Positions 53,165 to 61,073 of a DNA stretch of 64,000 nt are shown here, in pieces. The first letter of the stretch is position 1; each line of letters starts with the position of its first letter. A program made the translations under genes and the position numbers. The notes beneath the pieces were generated by a model. It did not search any database. It worked only from the letters and a program-made list of their open reading frames with translations, and was not told the DNA's origin. Source of the DNA: Chitinimonas arctica (GTDB lineage: Bacteria; Pseudomonadota; Gammaproteobacteria; Burkholderiales; Chitinimonadaceae); contig NZ_CP041730.1 of the NCBI RefSeq assembly GCF_007431345.1, positions 1,488,001-1,552,000 on the forward strand. The letters run 5' to 3'.

Positions 53165-53214
53165 TACTGCTCCCTCAACTTGCGTGGTTCATGGTGCAAA
53201 AACATACGATCCCC

Positions 53215-53691
53215 TTATGCGCCAATCAGGCCAATGCGATCGAGTTCGGGCTTGAGCTTGGCTTTGTCGGCAAGTACATCCGCGGGCAGGGCCAGGAAGG
53301 CTTCAATCCGACCGCGCAAGATGCGGTAAGCCTTCTCGAACGCCGCGTCGATTTCCGCATCGGTTCCGCTTGCATGGGCAGGGTCTTCGACACCCCAATG
53401 CGCACGCAGGACAGGGCCCAGGTAGGCCGGGCAGGTCTCGCCGGCCGCGCTACCGCAGACCGTGATCACGACGTCGGGCGTAATGGGGAGCTTGTCCCAG
53501 GACTTGCTGTGCAAACCCTCGGTCGAGATGCCTTCGCGCGCCAGCAAGGCAAGCGAGCGGGGATGGACATAGCCGGCCGGCTTGCTGCCGGCGCTGATCG
53601 CGCGGATGCCTTCAGGAGCAAGCGCGTTGATCGTGGCTTCAGCCAGGATGGAACGGCAGGAGTTACCGGTGCACAAAATCAGGATGTTCAC
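53215..53691 (-). CDS. arsC: Arsenate reductase ArsC (LMW-phosphatase type)
   Basis: This 158-residue enzyme reduces arsenate to arsenite. The P-loop CTGNSCRS (CX5R) near residues 7-14 and the downstream redox cysteines in VVITVCGSAAGETCPAYLG (about residues 82 and 90) match thioredoxin-linked ArsC, and AGSKPAGYVHPRSLALL is conserved. It lies 7 bases after arsR and is followed by the aquaporin gene. Confidence 0.93.
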   Translation of the reverse strand: MNILILCTGNSCRSILAEATINALAPEGIRAISAGSKPAGYVHPRSLALLAREGISTEGLHSKSWDKLPITPDVVITVCGSAAGETCPAYLGPVLRAHWGVEDPAHASGTDAEIDAAFEKAYRILRGRIEAFLALPADVLADKAKLKPELDRIGLIGA

Positions 53692-53698
53692 GGACGGC

Positions 53699-54052
53699 TC
53701 ACTTACAGGAGAGGGAGGAAAGGGGTTTGCAGGAAGCGGTGTTATCCAGCTCCGGGCATTGTTCGGGGTGTCCGCCGCAGCAGTGGTCGGCCAGGAAGCG
53801 GGTCACATCGCGCATCAGAACCAGATTGGCGCGATAACGCTGGAAGCGGCCTTCCTGCGCCACGGTCACCAACCCGGCTTGGCTCAGGTTCTTGAGGTGA
53901 AAAGACAGGTTTGATGGCGGCAGATCCAATCGACTGGCCAGCTCACCGGCGACCAGCCCGTTGGGACCGGCCGCGACCAGCAGCAGATAGACATCGAGCC
54001 TGGCGCTGGACGACAGGGCCTCAAAGGCATGCAGTACGGTAGGTTTGTCCAT
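53699..54052 (-). CDS. arsR: ArsR family repressor, Cys-rich C-terminus (copy 1)
   Basis: This 117-residue winged-helix repressor has the ArsR helix-turn-helix (AGELASRLDLPPSNLSFHLK, then QAGLVTVAQEGRFQRYRANL). The usual ELCVC metal site in the DNA-binding region is absent. Instead CC at 91-92 and a Cys at 99 near the C-terminus (DHCCGGHPEQC) resemble the Cys95/96/102 arsenite site described for Acidithiobacillus ferrooxidans ArsR. ATG at 54052 is used; a TTG at 54070 lies in frame. It is preceded by an inverted repeat at 54062-54085 and followed by arsC. Confidence 0.9.
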   Translation of the reverse strand: MDKPTVLHAFEALSSSARLDVYLLLVAAGPNGLVAGELASRLDLPPSNLSFHLKNLSQAGLVTVAQEGRFQRYRANLVLMRDVTRFLADHCCGGHPEQCPELDNTASCKPLSSLSCK

Positions 54053-54061
54053 GCGCCGACA

Positions 54062-54085
54062 ACGTTTCAAATTTATTTGAAATGT
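54062..54085 (-). promoter_or_regulatory. Putative ArsR operator before arsR copy 1
   Basis: A near-perfect inverted repeat, ACGTTTCAAA / TTTGAAATGT with a 4-base spacer, lies 10 bases upstream of the arsR start at 54052. Its TTTGAAA core is perfect. It differs in sequence from the operator at 54417, so each repressor may bind its own site. Confidence 0.7.
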
Positions 54086-54101
54086 TAGGTTTTAAAAAAG
54101 A

Positions 54102-54422
54102 TCAGCTGCAACAGCTGGTCTCGTCGCTAGCCGCGCCAGCGGCAGTACAGCAATTCTCGGTCATAAAGCTCAACAGGCTGCCCATGGTCTGGTAGTTGGC
54201 GGAGTAGTGGATGAACCGCCCTTCCTGCCGTGCGTCGATCAGGCTGGCCCGCGTCAGTTCCTTCAGGTGGAAGGACAGCGTCGCCGGCGGAATATCCAGC
54301 GCCTCACCAATCTTACCCACGGTCATCCCCTGCGGGCCTTGGACGATCAGCAGCCGGAAGATTGCCAGGCGGGACTCTTGGGCAAGGGCGGCAAGGAGGG
54401 TGACGACAGCCTTATTTTCCAT
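54102..54422 (-). CDS. arsR: ArsR family repressor, Cys-rich C-terminus (copy 2)
   Basis: This 106-residue protein is a second ArsR. The helix-turn-helix is VGKIGEALDIPPATLSFHLK, and it ends MTENCCTAAGAASDETSCCS, with CC at 91-92 and CC at 104-105. As in copy 1 there is no ELCVC site. It is the first gene of the minus-strand operon, and a perfect inverted repeat overlaps its ATG. The two repressors share only family-level similarity, so they are not a recent duplication. Confidence 0.9.
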   Translation of the reverse strand: MENKAVVTLLAALAQESRLAIFRLLIVQGPQGMTVGKIGEALDIPPATLSFHLKELTRASLIDARQEGRFIHYSANYQTMGSLLSFMTENCCTAAGAASDETSCCS

Positions 54423-54448
54423 ATTTCAACTTTACTCGAAATATGGAA
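54417..54448. promoter_or_regulatory. Perfect inverted-repeat operator at arsR copy 2
   Basis: Perfect 11-base arms TTCCATATTTC (54417-54427) and GAAATATGGAA (54438-54448), with a 10-base spacer, overlap the ATG of arsR copy 2 (54422-54420). A match to the right arm occurs upstream of the plus-strand operon (48729-48743). Confidence 0.85.
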
Positions 54449-54591
54449 TCGAGGTCAAATTGGATGGTGTGATTCAGCGGCGCAGCAGATCAACAGTGCA
54501 ACGCATAAGCATCTAGCTTGAGGTGACGGGCAGAAGACAGCGCACTTGCTTTGTGGCTTAGATAGACCAAACCTGGAGGGTTGATATCAAC

Positions 54592-54903
54592 ATGCCACTC
54601 ACACCTGAGAAACAAACCGGAGGGTTCCTCCTGCGTCTTCGCAAGCAAGACACGCCAACGGCGGTCAGCACTGCAACGGTTGAGCGTCTGATGACATTCA
54701 CCGGCCTGAGCAAAACTGATGTTGCTCACTTAGCCCTCAGAGAAATGGCAGAACGCTATCTGCCGAAGTGCGAGGAGGACGACGGGGCGCTCACAGCCAC
54801 TCAAATCCAAGCTATTCGTGAAGCAAGCTCAGCTAGGAATACGCCTGATGAGAAATTCTGGAAAAGACTTTTAATAAATGACGAATCAAAACAAAAATCA
54901 TAA
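54592..54903 (+). CDS. Small hypothetical protein, possibly a mobile-element antitoxin-like gene
   Basis: This 103-residue protein has a region ATVERLMTFTGLSKTDVAHL that may form a small ribbon-helix-helix or helical DNA-binding unit, followed by LREMAERYLPKCEEDDG. Similar small genes occur on plasmids and integrative elements, which fits its place beside the arsenic island. The role is not known. It converges on the truncated gene at 54,906 with two bases between. Confidence 0.55.
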   Translation: MPLTPEKQTGGFLLRLRKQDTPTAVSTATVERLMTFTGLSKTDVAHLALREMAERYLPKCEEDDGALTATQIQAIREASSARNTPDEKFWKRLLINDESKQKS

Positions 54904-54905
54904 AT

Positions 54906-55130
54906 TCACTCCCCTTCCTTCGTACCGACAACTGGGCGCCCCCTGGAAGTCAGCCGAGTCTTCGCAGGCGCACGCACGTCAACGACCTGTGTAAGCATGC
55001 ACTCCACTTCTTCAAGCTTGGCTTGAAAGCTACCCCGGTCGATCACGTCTTCTTCAGGCGTAGCAGCAAGCATCGCCTGAAGGGCTGCACGCTCGGCCAA
55101 TAGCATTGTGAATTGCTTCTGATCCATCAT
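54906..55130 (-). CDS. Small hypothetical protein, apparently truncated at the C-terminus
   Basis: This 74-residue product begins MMDQKQFTMLLAERAALQAM and runs through DRGSFQAKLEEVECMLTQVV and SRGRPVVGTKEGE, then stops. I believe proteins of this kind continue for about 60 more residues after GRPVVGT, so the gene looks cut short, possibly by the event that joined it to the neighbouring gene. The start at 55130 (or 55127) replaces a longer reading with no homologous N-terminus. The function is unknown. Confidence 0.5.
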   Translation of the reverse strand: MMDQKQFTMLLAERAALQAMLAATPEEDVIDRGSFQAKLEEVECMLTQVVDVRAPAKTRLTSRGRPVVGTKEGE

Positions 55131-55313
55131 GTCACGAGTTCGGGCGGGAGGATGACAACTTGAAGGTAGGACCCGGTCGGGACAATGTAGTTGCCTAATA
55201 CCGTCCCGAACCATTCAACGCGCCGAATAAATAAGGCCACTCTCGGGAAACGCCCGATTGGGAGAGATGCCCCTTGCAGGGTCAAGCTCACGATTTAAGC
55301 GTCGGACGTCTCC

Positions 55314-56285
55314 CTACACCCCTGCTTCGTGCGCCTGCTGATCCGCATGGTAACTGGACCGCACCATCGCACCCACGGCGGCATGCTTGAAGCCCATCCG
55401 GTAGGCTTCTGCCTCGAAGAACTTGAAGCGCTCCGGGGTGACATAGCGCAACACCGGCAAATGGCTATTCGATGGCGCCAGGTACTGGCCGATGGTGATC
55501 ATATCGATATCGTGCGCGCGCATATCGCGCATCACTTCGAGAATCTCATCGTCGGTCTCGCCCAGGCCGACCATGATGCCGCTCTTGGTGGCCACATTCG
55601 GGTTGCGCGCCTTGTAGTCTTTCAGCAGCTTGAGCGAATGCAGGTAATCGGAACCGGGGCGTGCCTGCTTGTACAGGCGGGGCGCGGTTTCCAGATTGTG
55701 GTTCATCACATCCGGCGCGGTATGGCTGAGGATATCGATGGCGACATCCAGGCGACCACGGAAGTCCGGCACCAGCACTTCGATCTGGGTCTGGGGCGAC
55801 AGTTCGCGGCTCAGCTGGATGCAATCGGCGAAGTGCTGTGCACCGCCGTCGCGCAAATCGTCTCTATCCACCGAGGTGATCACCACGTACTTCAGCCGCA
55901 GGGCGGCGATGGTTTCCGCCAGGTGGCGCGGTTCGTTCTGGTCGAGCGGATTGGGGCGGCCATGGCCCACGTCGCAAAACGGGCAGCGACGGGTGCAGAT
56001 GTCGCCCATGATCATAAAGGTGGCCGTGCCCTTGCCGAAGCACTCCCCGATATTGGGACAGCTGGCCTCTTCGCACACCGTATGCAATTTCTGCTCGCGC
56101 AGGATGTTCTTGATCTCGTAGAAACGGGTACCGCTAGGCGCCTTGACGCGGATCCAGTCGGGCTTTTCCAGCGGCTTGTCCAGCGGCACGATCTTGATCG
56201 GGATACGGGCGGTCTTGGCTTCGCCCTTGAGCTTGACGCCTTGTTCGGCTTTGGCGGGCGGAGTGGTGACGACGGGCGAGGACAT
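55314..56285 (-). CDS. lipA: Lipoyl synthase
   Basis: This 323-residue radical SAM enzyme inserts sulfur into octanoyl groups to make lipoate. The auxiliary cluster motif is CEEASCPNIGEC and the radical SAM motif is CTRRCPFC; DVGHGRPNPLD and SVDRDDLRDGGA follow, and RSSYHAD lies at the C-terminus. Downstream of lipB in the same operon with 50 bases between, it supplies lipoate to pyruvate and oxoglutarate dehydrogenases. Confidence 0.95.
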   Translation of the reverse strand: MSSPVVTTPPAKAEQGVKLKGEAKTARIPIKIVPLDKPLEKPDWIRVKAPSGTRFYEIKNILREQKLHTVCEEASCPNIGECFGKGTATFMIMGDICTRRCPFCDVGHGRPNPLDQNEPRHLAETIAALRLKYVVITSVDRDDLRDGGAQHFADCIQLSRELSPQTQIEVLVPDFRGRLDVAIDILSHTAPDVMNHNLETAPRLYKQARPGSDYLHSLKLLKDYKARNPNVATKSGIMVGLGETDDEILEVMRDMRAHDIDMITIGQYLAPSNSHLPVLRYVTPERFKFFEAEAYRMGFKHAAVGAMVRSSYHADQQAHEAGV

Positions 56286-56335
56286 GCGTAACTCTTTCTG
56301 GATAACGATCTGGTAGGGCCTGCTATAGGCGCATA

Positions 56336-57007
56336 TTACGCAGCGGGTCCGGCGCTCAAGGCATAGTCGGCTACCGAAGCGGTGCCTTCCAGCGCGAGCA
56401 AGGCGTTGATTTTAGCGGCCAAACGCGGCGCAAGCGAGGCCGGGGTTTCCGTTACGCCAAGATCGCGCAACTGCGTCACCGCCAAACCCGCATAGCCGCA
56501 GGGATTGATCCAGCCGAACGGTCCCAGGTCCATGGCGACGTTCAGCGCCAGGCCATGGTAACTACGGCCCTGTTTGATGCGTAGACCCAGGCTGGCGATC
56601 TTGGCTTCACCGTGCGGCAGGGCGACATACACCCCCGGCGCATCCACCTTGCCATATGCCGTCACACCCAGTTCGGCCAGCAGCTCGATCAGGCTTTGCT
56701 CGATGCGGCGCACGAATTCGCGCACACCCAGCTTGCGGCGGCCCAGGTCCACCATCAGATAAGCCACCAATTGGCCGGGGCCATGGTAGGTCACTTGGCC
56801 ACCACGGTCGATGGGGACCAGGGGAATATCGCCTTGTTGCAACACATGTTCCGGCTTGCCGGCTTGGCCCTGGGTAAAAACCGGCGGATGCTCGAGCAGC
56901 CACAGTTCATCCACGCTGTCGGCATCGCGGGTGTTGGTCAGCGCCTGCATGGCGCGCCAGGTGGGTTCGTACTCGACCAGGCCGAGTTGCTTGACGATCA
57001 ATTCCAT
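56336..57007 (-). CDS. lipB: Octanoyl-ACP:protein transferase
   Basis: This 223-residue transferase moves octanoate from acyl carrier protein to lipoyl domains. The catalytic lysine and cysteine are in IASLGLRIKQGRSYHGLALN and INPCGYAGL, and RGGQVTYHGPGQLVAYLMVD is the family signature. Transcribed with lipA and the DUF493 gene. Confidence 0.95.
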   Translation of the reverse strand: MELIVKQLGLVEYEPTWRAMQALTNTRDADSVDELWLLEHPPVFTQGQAGKPEHVLQQGDIPLVPIDRGGQVTYHGPGQLVAYLMVDLGRRKLGVREFVRRIEQSLIELLAELGVTAYGKVDAPGVYVALPHGEAKIASLGLRIKQGRSYHGLALNVAMDLGPFGWINPCGYAGLAVTQLRDLGVTETPASLAPRLAAKINALLALEGTASVADYALSAGPAA

Positions 57008-57025
57008 GGCTTCTGCGTGCTAGCT

Positions 57026-57292
57026 CTATAAAACGTACTTGACCATGGGGTGGCTGGTAAGCGCGCGGTAGATATCATCCAATTGCGCTTGCGAGACCGC
57101 ATTGACGGTCACCGTCAACGAAACATAGTTGCCGCCGGAACTGGCCCGCATTTCGATGTCGGACGCGCCGATATCGGCCGCATGGACGTGCACCAGATCG
57201 AAAATCGTTTGCGAAAACGTCTCATCCTGCTTCCCCATCACCTTGATGGGGAAACGGCAGGGGAATTCCAGCAGGGGCTTCTGCTCGGTCAT
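57026..57292 (-). CDS. ybeD: DUF493 family protein (YbeD)
   Basis: This 88-residue ferredoxin-like protein is the YbeD/DUF493 family, regularly placed before lipB. It begins LEFPCRFPIKVMGKQ, with VTVNAVSQAQLDDIYRALTS later. The molecular role is unclear, possibly lipoate-linked regulation. It starts 2 bases before the end of the upstream aminotransferase gene and is thus co-transcribed. Confidence 0.92.
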   Translation of the reverse strand: MTEQKPLLEFPCRFPIKVMGKQDETFSQTIFDLVHVHAADIGASDIEMRASSGGNYVSLTVTVNAVSQAQLDDIYRALTSHPMVKYVL

Positions 57293-57294
57293 GT

Positions 57295-58152
57295 TTATTC
57301 CTTTCCTTGGCGCATCACTTGATGCTTGAAATCCTGGTACAAACCATCCATGCGCCGTGCCAGCGGGCCGACCGCACCACTGCCGACCGGCTGGCCATCC
57401 AGCTTGACGATGGCCAGCACCTCCTTGGTGGAGCTGGTCATCCAGAGCTCGTCGGCACTACGTACTTCCGCTTCGCTGATGGGCCGGATTTCCAATGCCA
57501 GGCCATGCGTCCGCGCCAGCTCGATCACCAGGTCGTAGGTAATGCCGGGCAGGATCAGGTGATTCTTGGGCGGGCAGGCAATCACACCTTGCCGTACCAC
57601 GAAGATATTGCTTGCCGCACCTTCGCTAAGCATGCCGTCGCGGAACATCACGCATTCGGCGCAGTCCGCCTGTCTGGCTGCTTCGCGCAATAGCACGGTG
57701 GGCAGCAGATTGAGTGATTTGATATCGCAGCGCAGCCAGCGGAAATCGGCATGGCTGATGGCACTGACGCCCCGTGCCTTCTGCTCGGCACTGGGCATGA
57801 CCAGGCGACTGGGATTGATCAGCACCGTCGGCGCGACATCGTCCGGGAAGGGGAAGTCTCGCTCGCCGTTGCCGCCGCGGGTGACATGCAGATAGACCGA
57901 CTGGTCCTCATAATCCTGCAGTGCGATCGCTTGCCGCACCAAGGACTGCCAATGCTCCGGCGCGTAGGGGTTGGCCAGGCCGATACTGGCCAGGCTGGCC
58001 GCCAAACGGGCGATATGCTCTTCCAACCGGAACGGATGGCGCGAATAGACCGGAATAACCTCGTATACGCCATCACCGAACAGACAGCCACGGTCGAGCG
58101 CCGAGATGGTGGCCTGGGCAGCGGGCATGAAACTGCCGTTCAGATAGAGCAT
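57295..58152 (-). CDS. D-amino acid aminotransferase (class IV)
   Basis: This 285-residue class IV PLP transaminase has the family N-terminus YLNGSFMPAAQATISALDRG and the PLP lysine in RCDIKSLNLLPTVLLREA. SEGAASNIFVVRQG and PPKNHLILPGITYDLVIELA follow. It probably converts D-alanine and D-glutamate precursors used for peptidoglycan, which fits dacA upstream. The last base pairs are followed within 2 bases by the DUF493 gene. Confidence 0.9.
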   Translation of the reverse strand: MLYLNGSFMPAAQATISALDRGCLFGDGVYEVIPVYSRHPFRLEEHIARLAASLASIGLANPYAPEHWQSLVRQAIALQDYEDQSVYLHVTRGGNGERDFPFPDDVAPTVLINPSRLVMPSAEQKARGVSAISHADFRWLRCDIKSLNLLPTVLLREAARQADCAECVMFRDGMLSEGAASNIFVVRQGVIACPPKNHLILPGITYDLVIELARTHGLALEIRPISEAEVRSADELWMTSSTKEVLAIVKLDGQPVGSGAVGPLARRMDGLYQDFKHQVMRQGKE

Positions 58153-58168
58153 GGGGCATTCCTCCTGG

Positions 58169-58633
58169 CTAGCTGCCCGGCAAGGCCGGCAGGGTTTTTT
58201 GCAGCGTCAGCGAGGTCTTGCTGACTTGGTAGCCGAGGCCGGCATAGAAACGGTGGGCATCGGTACGAACAATATTGCTGCGCAATTGCGCGATTTCCAG
58301 CCCCCGGCCGCCGCCCCAGTTTTCGGCGGCCGCCATAAGCCGCGCGCCCAGCCCGTGACCACGGCTGGCACTCGCCACCACCAGTCCCAGTATCTCCAGC
58401 TTGCAGCCTGACTCCAGCGTGTCACGCTCGGCGGCATGCAACCAGCCGCACACCTCGCCCTCAAGCTGCGCCACCAGGACGATATGGTCGTCGCGCGGCA
58501 GCAACCGTGCCAACGACCCCTCCAGCTCCGCCTGCGTCCTGGCATAACCCAGCTCGCCCGCCAGCGCTGCCAGGACGGCCGCATCGGCCGGCTCGGCAGG
58601 GCGTACGGTGGCGCTGCCCGCTAGTTCAACCAC
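58169..58633 (-). CDS. GNAT family N-acetyltransferase
   Basis: This 154-residue protein is a GNAT acetyltransferase with the acetyl-CoA loop LGLVVASASRGHGLGARLMA and the C-terminal strand RFYAGLGYQVSKTSLTLQ. The substrate is not predictable. Translation begins with GTG at 58633, inside the last 13 bases of dacA, so it is in that operon. Confidence 0.9.
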   Translation of the reverse strand: MVELAGSATVRPAEPADAAVLAALAGELGYARTQAELEGSLARLLPRDDHIVLVAQLEGEVCGWLHAAERDTLESGCKLEILGLVVASASRGHGLGARLMAAAENWGGGRGLEIAQLRSNIVRTDAHRFYAGLGYQVSKTSLTLQKTLPALPGS

Positions 58634-59751
58634 AACTTGACGCCATCGACCGTACGGCCGAAGAAACCGGCCTGCGGCACCGCCGCCAGCGCCTTCAAGG
58701 GCAATTCGGCCAGCGGCTGGCCATCCACGGTCAGCTTGATGCTGCCCAGTACCTGGCCGGCGGCGATTGGCGCCACCAGTTTGGGCTGCAGCAGGATCTG
58801 CTTTTGCACCCGGCTGCCGGCGCCCTTGGCCAGGGTAGCGAATTGATCGCGATCGAAACCGACCGCCACCTGCTCGCTGGCGCCCTTGTAGACACGCACC
58901 TGGCTGACCGCCTGGCGGGCGCTGAACAGTTTGGGCGTATCGAAGAACTGCAGGCCAAAGCCCAGCAGGCGCGCGCTTTCGGAAGCACGGGTGTTGTCGG
59001 AATCCGTTCCCAGCACCACGCTGACGACGCGGCGATCCTGTTGATGCTTGCTGGAGATCAGGCAGTAGCCGGCGCTTTCGGTATGGCCGGTCTTCATGCC
59101 ATCCACATTGGGATCGCGGTACAACAGCTGGTTGCGATTGGGCTGGGTGATATTGTTGTAGCGGTACTCCTTCATCGAATAGATGGGGTAGTACTGCGGA
59201 AAATCGCGAATGACCGCACTGGCCAATATGGCCAAGTCACGGGCGGTGGTGTAATGCTGCGCATCGGGCAGGCCGGTCGAGTTCATGAAGTGGCTGTTCT
59301 TCATGCCCAGCTTGGCGGCCTGCTGGTTCATCATGCCGGCGAAGGTTTCCTCGCTGCCGGCGATGGCTTCCGCCAGCGTGATACAGGCATCGTTGCCGCT
59401 CTGCACGATCATGCCGCGGATCAGTTCATCCACCGTGGCCGGTTTTTTCGGATCGAGGAACATGCGCGAACCCTCGGTCTTCCAGCCCTTCTGGGACACG
59501 GTCAACTGCTGGGTGGGCTGGATACGGCCATCCTGGATCGCCTTGAAGGTCAGGTAGGCGGTCATCAGCTTGGTCAGCGACGCGGGTTCGATGCGATTGT
59601 CGGGCTGCTTGGCGGCCAGGGTGGCGCCGCTATGGTAATCAACCAGCAGGTAGGCGCGCGCCGACAAATCGGGCGCGGCCGGAGCCGGCAGGGCCGTGGC
59701 ATGGGCCGCCAGCGACAAGGCCGTAACGAGGGCAATCAGGGATTTTTTCAT
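58621..59751 (-). CDS. dacA: D-alanyl-D-alanine carboxypeptidase (PBP5/6 type)
   Basis: This 376-residue low-molecular-mass penicillin-binding protein trims the terminal D-Ala from peptidoglycan stems. It has a signal peptide (LIALVTALSLAAHATALPAP), the SxxK motif in IEPASLTKLMTAYLT, SGN in IVQSGNDACITLAEA, and KTG in VDGMKTGHTESAGYC. The C-terminal domain ends in GVKLWLN; an amphipathic anchor is weak. The start at 59751 gives the normal length. Confidence 0.93.
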   Translation of the reverse strand: MKKSLIALVTALSLAAHATALPAPAAPDLSARAYLLVDYHSGATLAAKQPDNRIEPASLTKLMTAYLTFKAIQDGRIQPTQQLTVSQKGWKTEGSRMFLDPKKPATVDELIRGMIVQSGNDACITLAEAIAGSEETFAGMMNQQAAKLGMKNSHFMNSTGLPDAQHYTTARDLAILASAVIRDFPQYYPIYSMKEYRYNNITQPNRNQLLYRDPNVDGMKTGHTESAGYCLISSKHQQDRRVVSVVLGTDSDNTRASESARLLGFGLQFFDTPKLFSARQAVSQVRVYKGASEQVAVGFDRDQFATLAKGAGSRVQKQILLQPKLVAPIAAGQVLGSIKLTVDGQPLAELPLKALAAVPQAGFFGRTVDGVKLWLN

Positions 59752-59851
59752 CAGGGGCTTTACTGGAGCAAGGTAGCGCGGGAAGCGCCGATTATAAATG
59801 AAATGACCTGCAGGGCCGTGATAGCCATTTGCGCTGAGCATGGATCGAATT

Positions 59852-59930
59852 GGTCCACTTCAGCTTGAACCTGTACGGGCGTGAGAGTTCCTGGTCGCGC
59901 TAGCTTGCTTGCAACGCCGTTGCTGACCGC
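59852..59930. repeat. Degenerate direct repeat, copy A
   Basis: This stretch (GGTCCACTTCAGCTTGAAC ... GTGAGAGTTC ... TAGCTTG) aligns at roughly 65-70% with 61072-61150 in the same orientation. The copies flank the alpha/beta hydrolase gene. The similarity is judged by eye. Confidence 0.6.
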
Positions 59931-60004
59931 TTGACACCCTCCCCCACCCCTCGCTAACGCTGGCCAGCCTCGAGGCCGGAAAAGAGGGTTTATCAGCCCA
60001 CTTA

Positions 60005-60991
60005 ATGATAATGATGCTCAATCAAGCCCGCTCAAACCAAACTTACTGGCACTGCTACCACAACCCTGCCTTGCTGGCACGCGTGCTGTCCGTGGTGCAA
60101 ACCCGCCACCTGCAATCCGCAGAGGTGGAGTTGCATATAGACCTGTATCGGCAGCGGGACAAAACTGCCCCTGTGCTGATACTGAATCACGGAGGCGGTG
60201 GCTATGGCGGTTTGTTTGTTGGCCTGGCGCTGGCTTTTTATGAACAGGGCTATACGGTCATCGTGCCTGACCAGAAAGGCCAGGGCCGTTCTGGCGGCGA
60301 GATGGGGGACTTCACGGTGGCCGAGGCGGTCCAAAACATCGTCGATGTAGCAGCCTGGGCCAGGCAAGAATTCAATGGTTTACTATATCTGTGCGGTGGC
60401 AGCATAGGCGGTGGCCTGACTTATGCCGCGGCAGCTGCAATGGCGACTCAGGGAAAGCCGCCGGTTGCCGCAGTCTGCCTGAACCTGTTTGACTTCGGCG
60501 ACCCGGTTACTGGCCTGGCATTTACCCGCTTTGCGATCTTGGCAAAAATTCCCGGCCTGCCCAAAGTCTGCAGAACCATCATTGGCCTGCTCGCAAAACT
60601 GACACCAGGTATGCGCCTGCCCTACCGTCCACTCGCGCGTTTTGAAAACATGATGGATGAACGCGACCTGGCAATGGATTTTTATGCCAAATGGCGAGCC
60701 GACCCGCTGACGCTGCGCACCGTCACGGCACGCTACTTAGCCAGTATGCTGGATACTGCTTTTGCGATACCGCTGGAAGAAAATAGCCAGGTACCGGTAC
60801 TGGTTATCAACCAGAAGCGCGACAAAATGATCAAGCCACAATTGACGCTGGATTGTTACCGCCGCCTGTCAGGTCAAAAAGCCTATGCCGAAATTGACTG
60901 GGGGCATTTCTCCTTGCAGCCAGAGTTCAACAATGAACTGATTGCCCTGGGCGAACAATGGCTGGGCAAGCGCAATATCAACTCGCCGTAA
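60005..60991 (+). CDS. Alpha/beta hydrolase, likely acquired
   Basis: This 328-residue alpha/beta-fold hydrolase shows the oxyanion loop LILNHGGGGYGG, the nucleophile elbow LCGGSIGGGLT (GxSxG), an acidic residue near VINQKRDKMI and the catalytic His in WGHFSLQP. The substrate is unknown. Codon use and base composition are less GC-biased than in the neighbours. The last codons (ATC AAC TCG CCG TAA) lie within a 28-base repeat of the gene end at 61658-61685, so its C-terminus was apparently created by the rearrangement. Confidence 0.85.
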   Translation: MIMMLNQARSNQTYWHCYHNPALLARVLSVVQTRHLQSAEVELHIDLYRQRDKTAPVLILNHGGGGYGGLFVGLALAFYEQGYTVIVPDQKGQGRSGGEMGDFTVAEAVQNIVDVAAWARQEFNGLLYLCGGSIGGGLTYAAAAAMATQGKPPVAAVCLNLFDFGDPVTGLAFTRFAILAKIPGLPKVCRTIIGLLAKLTPGMRLPYRPLARFENMMDERDLAMDFYAKWRADPLTLRTVTARYLASMLDTAFAIPLEENSQVPVLVINQKRDKMIKPQLTLDCYRRLSGQKAYAEIDWGHFSLQPEFNNELIALGEQWLGKRNINSP

Positions 60992-61073
60992 ACTGCACTT
61001 TCACCTGCAGGCGGAACGGCTTCAAGTCGGACGGCACGGCACTGGTGCGCAGACTGGCGGCGGGTCCCAAGGG
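60977..61073 (-). pseudogene. Decayed partial duplicate of the gene at 61,659-62,069
   Basis: Two pieces match the exported-protein gene at 61659-62069: bases 60977-61004 match 61658-61685 (25 of 28), and 61005-61073 match 61869-61937 (64 of 69). About 180 bases between the pieces are missing, with the junction at a shared CAC. The remnant therefore represents the 3' end of a second copy that lost an internal piece. It lies between the hydrolase and the HicB-like gene. Confidence 0.82.
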
